DNA from: Chloroflexota bacterium
Lineage (GTDB): Bacteria; Chloroflexota; Limnocylindria; Limnocylindrales; CSP1-4
NCBI GenBank assembly: GCA_021802185.1
Contig: JAKAAV010000143.1
Location: 1 to 6,329 of the forward strand
Direction of reading: 5' to 3'
Length of the DNA: 6,329 bases
Shown here: piece after piece, positions 5,788 through 6,329 of the stretch
How positions within the stretch are numbered: position 1 is the stretch's first letter
Layout of the letters: every line of letters begins with the position of its first letter
The notes under the pieces: model-generated
Database searches by the model: none
What the model saw: the letters and a program-made list of their open reading frames with translations, nothing else
What the model was told of the DNA's origin: nothing
Program-made: the position numbers and the translations under genes

Positions 5788-6021
5788 ATGATGACGGGTA
5801 TCGGCTGGGGCATGAGTCTCGTCGGCGGGATCTGGATGCTGGGCGGACTCCTCGTGGTCGCGGCGCTCGTCGTGCTCGCGGTACGCGGGCTGTCGCCCTC
5901 GCGCCCGACCGGCCGTGTGCTTTCGACGAGTCCGGTCGATGTGCTGCGCGAGCGCTACGCCCGCGGCGAGATCAACGAGGCCGAGTTCGAGCAGGCCCGC
6001 AAGGCCCTGGGGTACGCGTGA
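5788..6021 (+). CDS. Small membrane protein with C-terminal SHOCT domain (copy 2)
   Basis: This 77-residue protein is a close paralogue of the one at 1535-1777. It has the same MM start, a Gly/Trp-rich N-terminus, one membrane helix (IWMLGGLLVVAALVVLAV, about 15-32), a linker a few residues shorter, and a nearly identical SHOCT domain (VLRERYARGEINEAEFEQAR, ending KALGYA). DNA similarity is also high over the SHOCT part, which points to duplication or strong constraint. Its TGA shares one base with the ATG of the next gene (TGATG, 6019-6023), so coupling is kept though the overlap differs from module 1 (ATGA). Function is unknown. The paired arrangement suggests it assists or anchors the partner encoded downstream. 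Confidence 0.85.
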   Translation: MMTGIGWGMSLVGGIWMLGGLLVVAALVVLAVRGLSPSRPTGRVLSTSPVDVLRERYARGEINEAEFEQARKALGYA

Positions 6022-6071
6022 TGCGGCGGATGACGCTGGGCCGCCTGATGCGGCGGATGACGCTGGGCCGC
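6019..6071 (+). repeat. In-frame 27-bp tandem duplication at the start of anchored protein 2
   Basis: Two perfect 26-bp copies (6019-6044 and 6046-6071) are spaced 27 bp apart and begin TGATGCGGCGGATG. Each carries an ATG (6021 and 6048), so the protein reads MRRMTLGRL then MRRMTLGRA. The copy-1 cupredoxin has only one such block (MSHRMLGRL). The repeat offers a second start and, if the first is used, doubles the positive charge before the membrane helix. Confidence 0.9.
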
Positions 6072-6329
6072 GCGGCGGCCGGATTGGTCGGCGGCGGCCT
6101 CGTGCTGCTCATCGCGGGAAGCGCGCTGGGCGCAGGGGGAGGTTCTGGCTCGCCGGCCGCGACGGCGTCGAGTTCGACCGGCCCGAACGCGTCGAGCTCC
6201 TCTTGGAGCGGGTGGGCGCAGATGATGGGCTCGGCCGGAGGCTACGGCCCGAGCATGATGGGGGGAGCGTACGGCCCGGGCATGATGGGCGGCACGTCTG
6301 GCGCCGGCATGATGGGCGGAACCGGCGTG
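6021..6329 (+). CDS. Membrane-anchored Met/Gly-rich protein, probable cupredoxin (copy 2, 3' end outside window)
   Basis: 103 residues are visible with no stop before the window edge. A duplicated basic block (residues 1-18) is followed by a hydrophobic segment (GLVGGGLVLLIAGSALGAGG, about 21-40), a Ser/Thr/Ala-rich linker (about 41-65), and a Met/Gly-rich repeat region with four MM pairs (QMMGS, SMMGGAYGPG, MMGGTSGAG, MMGGTG). The order of basic block, helix and MMGG linker matches the cupredoxin at 1774-2328, and the gene is likewise coupled to a SHOCT gene. A copper-binding cupredoxin domain is therefore expected downstream, but it is not in this sequence and remains inference. The start could also be the ATG at 6048. 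Confidence 0.7.
   Translation, partial: MRRMTLGRLMRRMTLGRAAAGLVGGGLVLLIAGSALGAGGGSGSPAATASSSTGPNASSSSWSGWAQMMGSAGGYGPSMMGGAYGPGMMGGTSGAGMMGGTGV
6222..6329 (+). repeat. Met/Gly-rich coding repeat (about 9-residue unit)
   Basis: ATGATG occurs in frame at 6222, 6255, 6282 and 6309, with spacings of 33, 27 and 27 bp. It encodes MM followed by G-rich spacers, with a unit close to MMGG(A/T)xGxG. Copy 1 has a single version (MGPGMMGG). Paired methionines suggest soft-metal, Cu(I)-type binding. Confidence 0.75.

Overview
The window is very GC-rich (roughly 70% by eye), with strong G/C preference at third codon positions, GTG starts and 4-nt ATGA overlaps between genes. It holds no RNA gene, CRISPR array or transposase. 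The gene types (SQR-like flavoprotein, SHOCT protein, cupredoxin, NifS/IscS-type desulfurase, nucleoside phosphorylase family protein) suit a high-GC Chloroflexota or actinobacterial chromosome. I lean towards Chloroflexota, from general resemblance only.

Layout, left to right. 1-135: possible 3' end of an upstream gene. 171-1391 (+): sulfide:quinone oxidoreductase-like FAD flavoprotein. 1392-1534: intergenic region with a structured promoter-like element. 1535-1777 (+): one-helix membrane protein with a C-terminal SHOCT domain, overlapping by 4 nt 1774-2328 (+), a membrane-anchored cupredoxin with a complete type-1 copper ligand set. 2329-3051 (+): SAM-dependent methyltransferase in the same frame as the cupredoxin, directly after its stop codon and without a usual start codon at the expected place. 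It converges on a leftward two-gene operon: cysteine desulfurase (4990-3836) followed by a nucleoside phosphorylase family protein (3839-3057), overlapping by 4 nt. 4991-5787: about 800 bases without an intact gene, holding a probable broken membrane-protein gene, a strong hairpin and a second copy of the promoter-like element. 5788-6021 (+): second SHOCT protein. 6021-6329 (+): start of a second anchored protein with a Met/Gly-rich linker, cut by the window edge.

The most interesting theme is the repeated two-gene module: a small helix+SHOCT protein translationally coupled to an anchored Met/Gly-rich protein that is a cupredoxin in the first copy and probably also in the second. Both copies are preceded by the same promoter architecture: CTTGA repeats 11 bp apart, then a dyad with 7-nt arms and an 11-nt loop carrying CTTGAG, all at identical spacings. 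Two dyad pairs differ between the copies in a compensating way. I infer a co-regulated, envelope-located, copper-linked module of unknown function. The SQR-like enzyme upstream and the desulfurase between the copies hint at sulfur or redox chemistry nearby, but nothing in the sequence ties them to the module.
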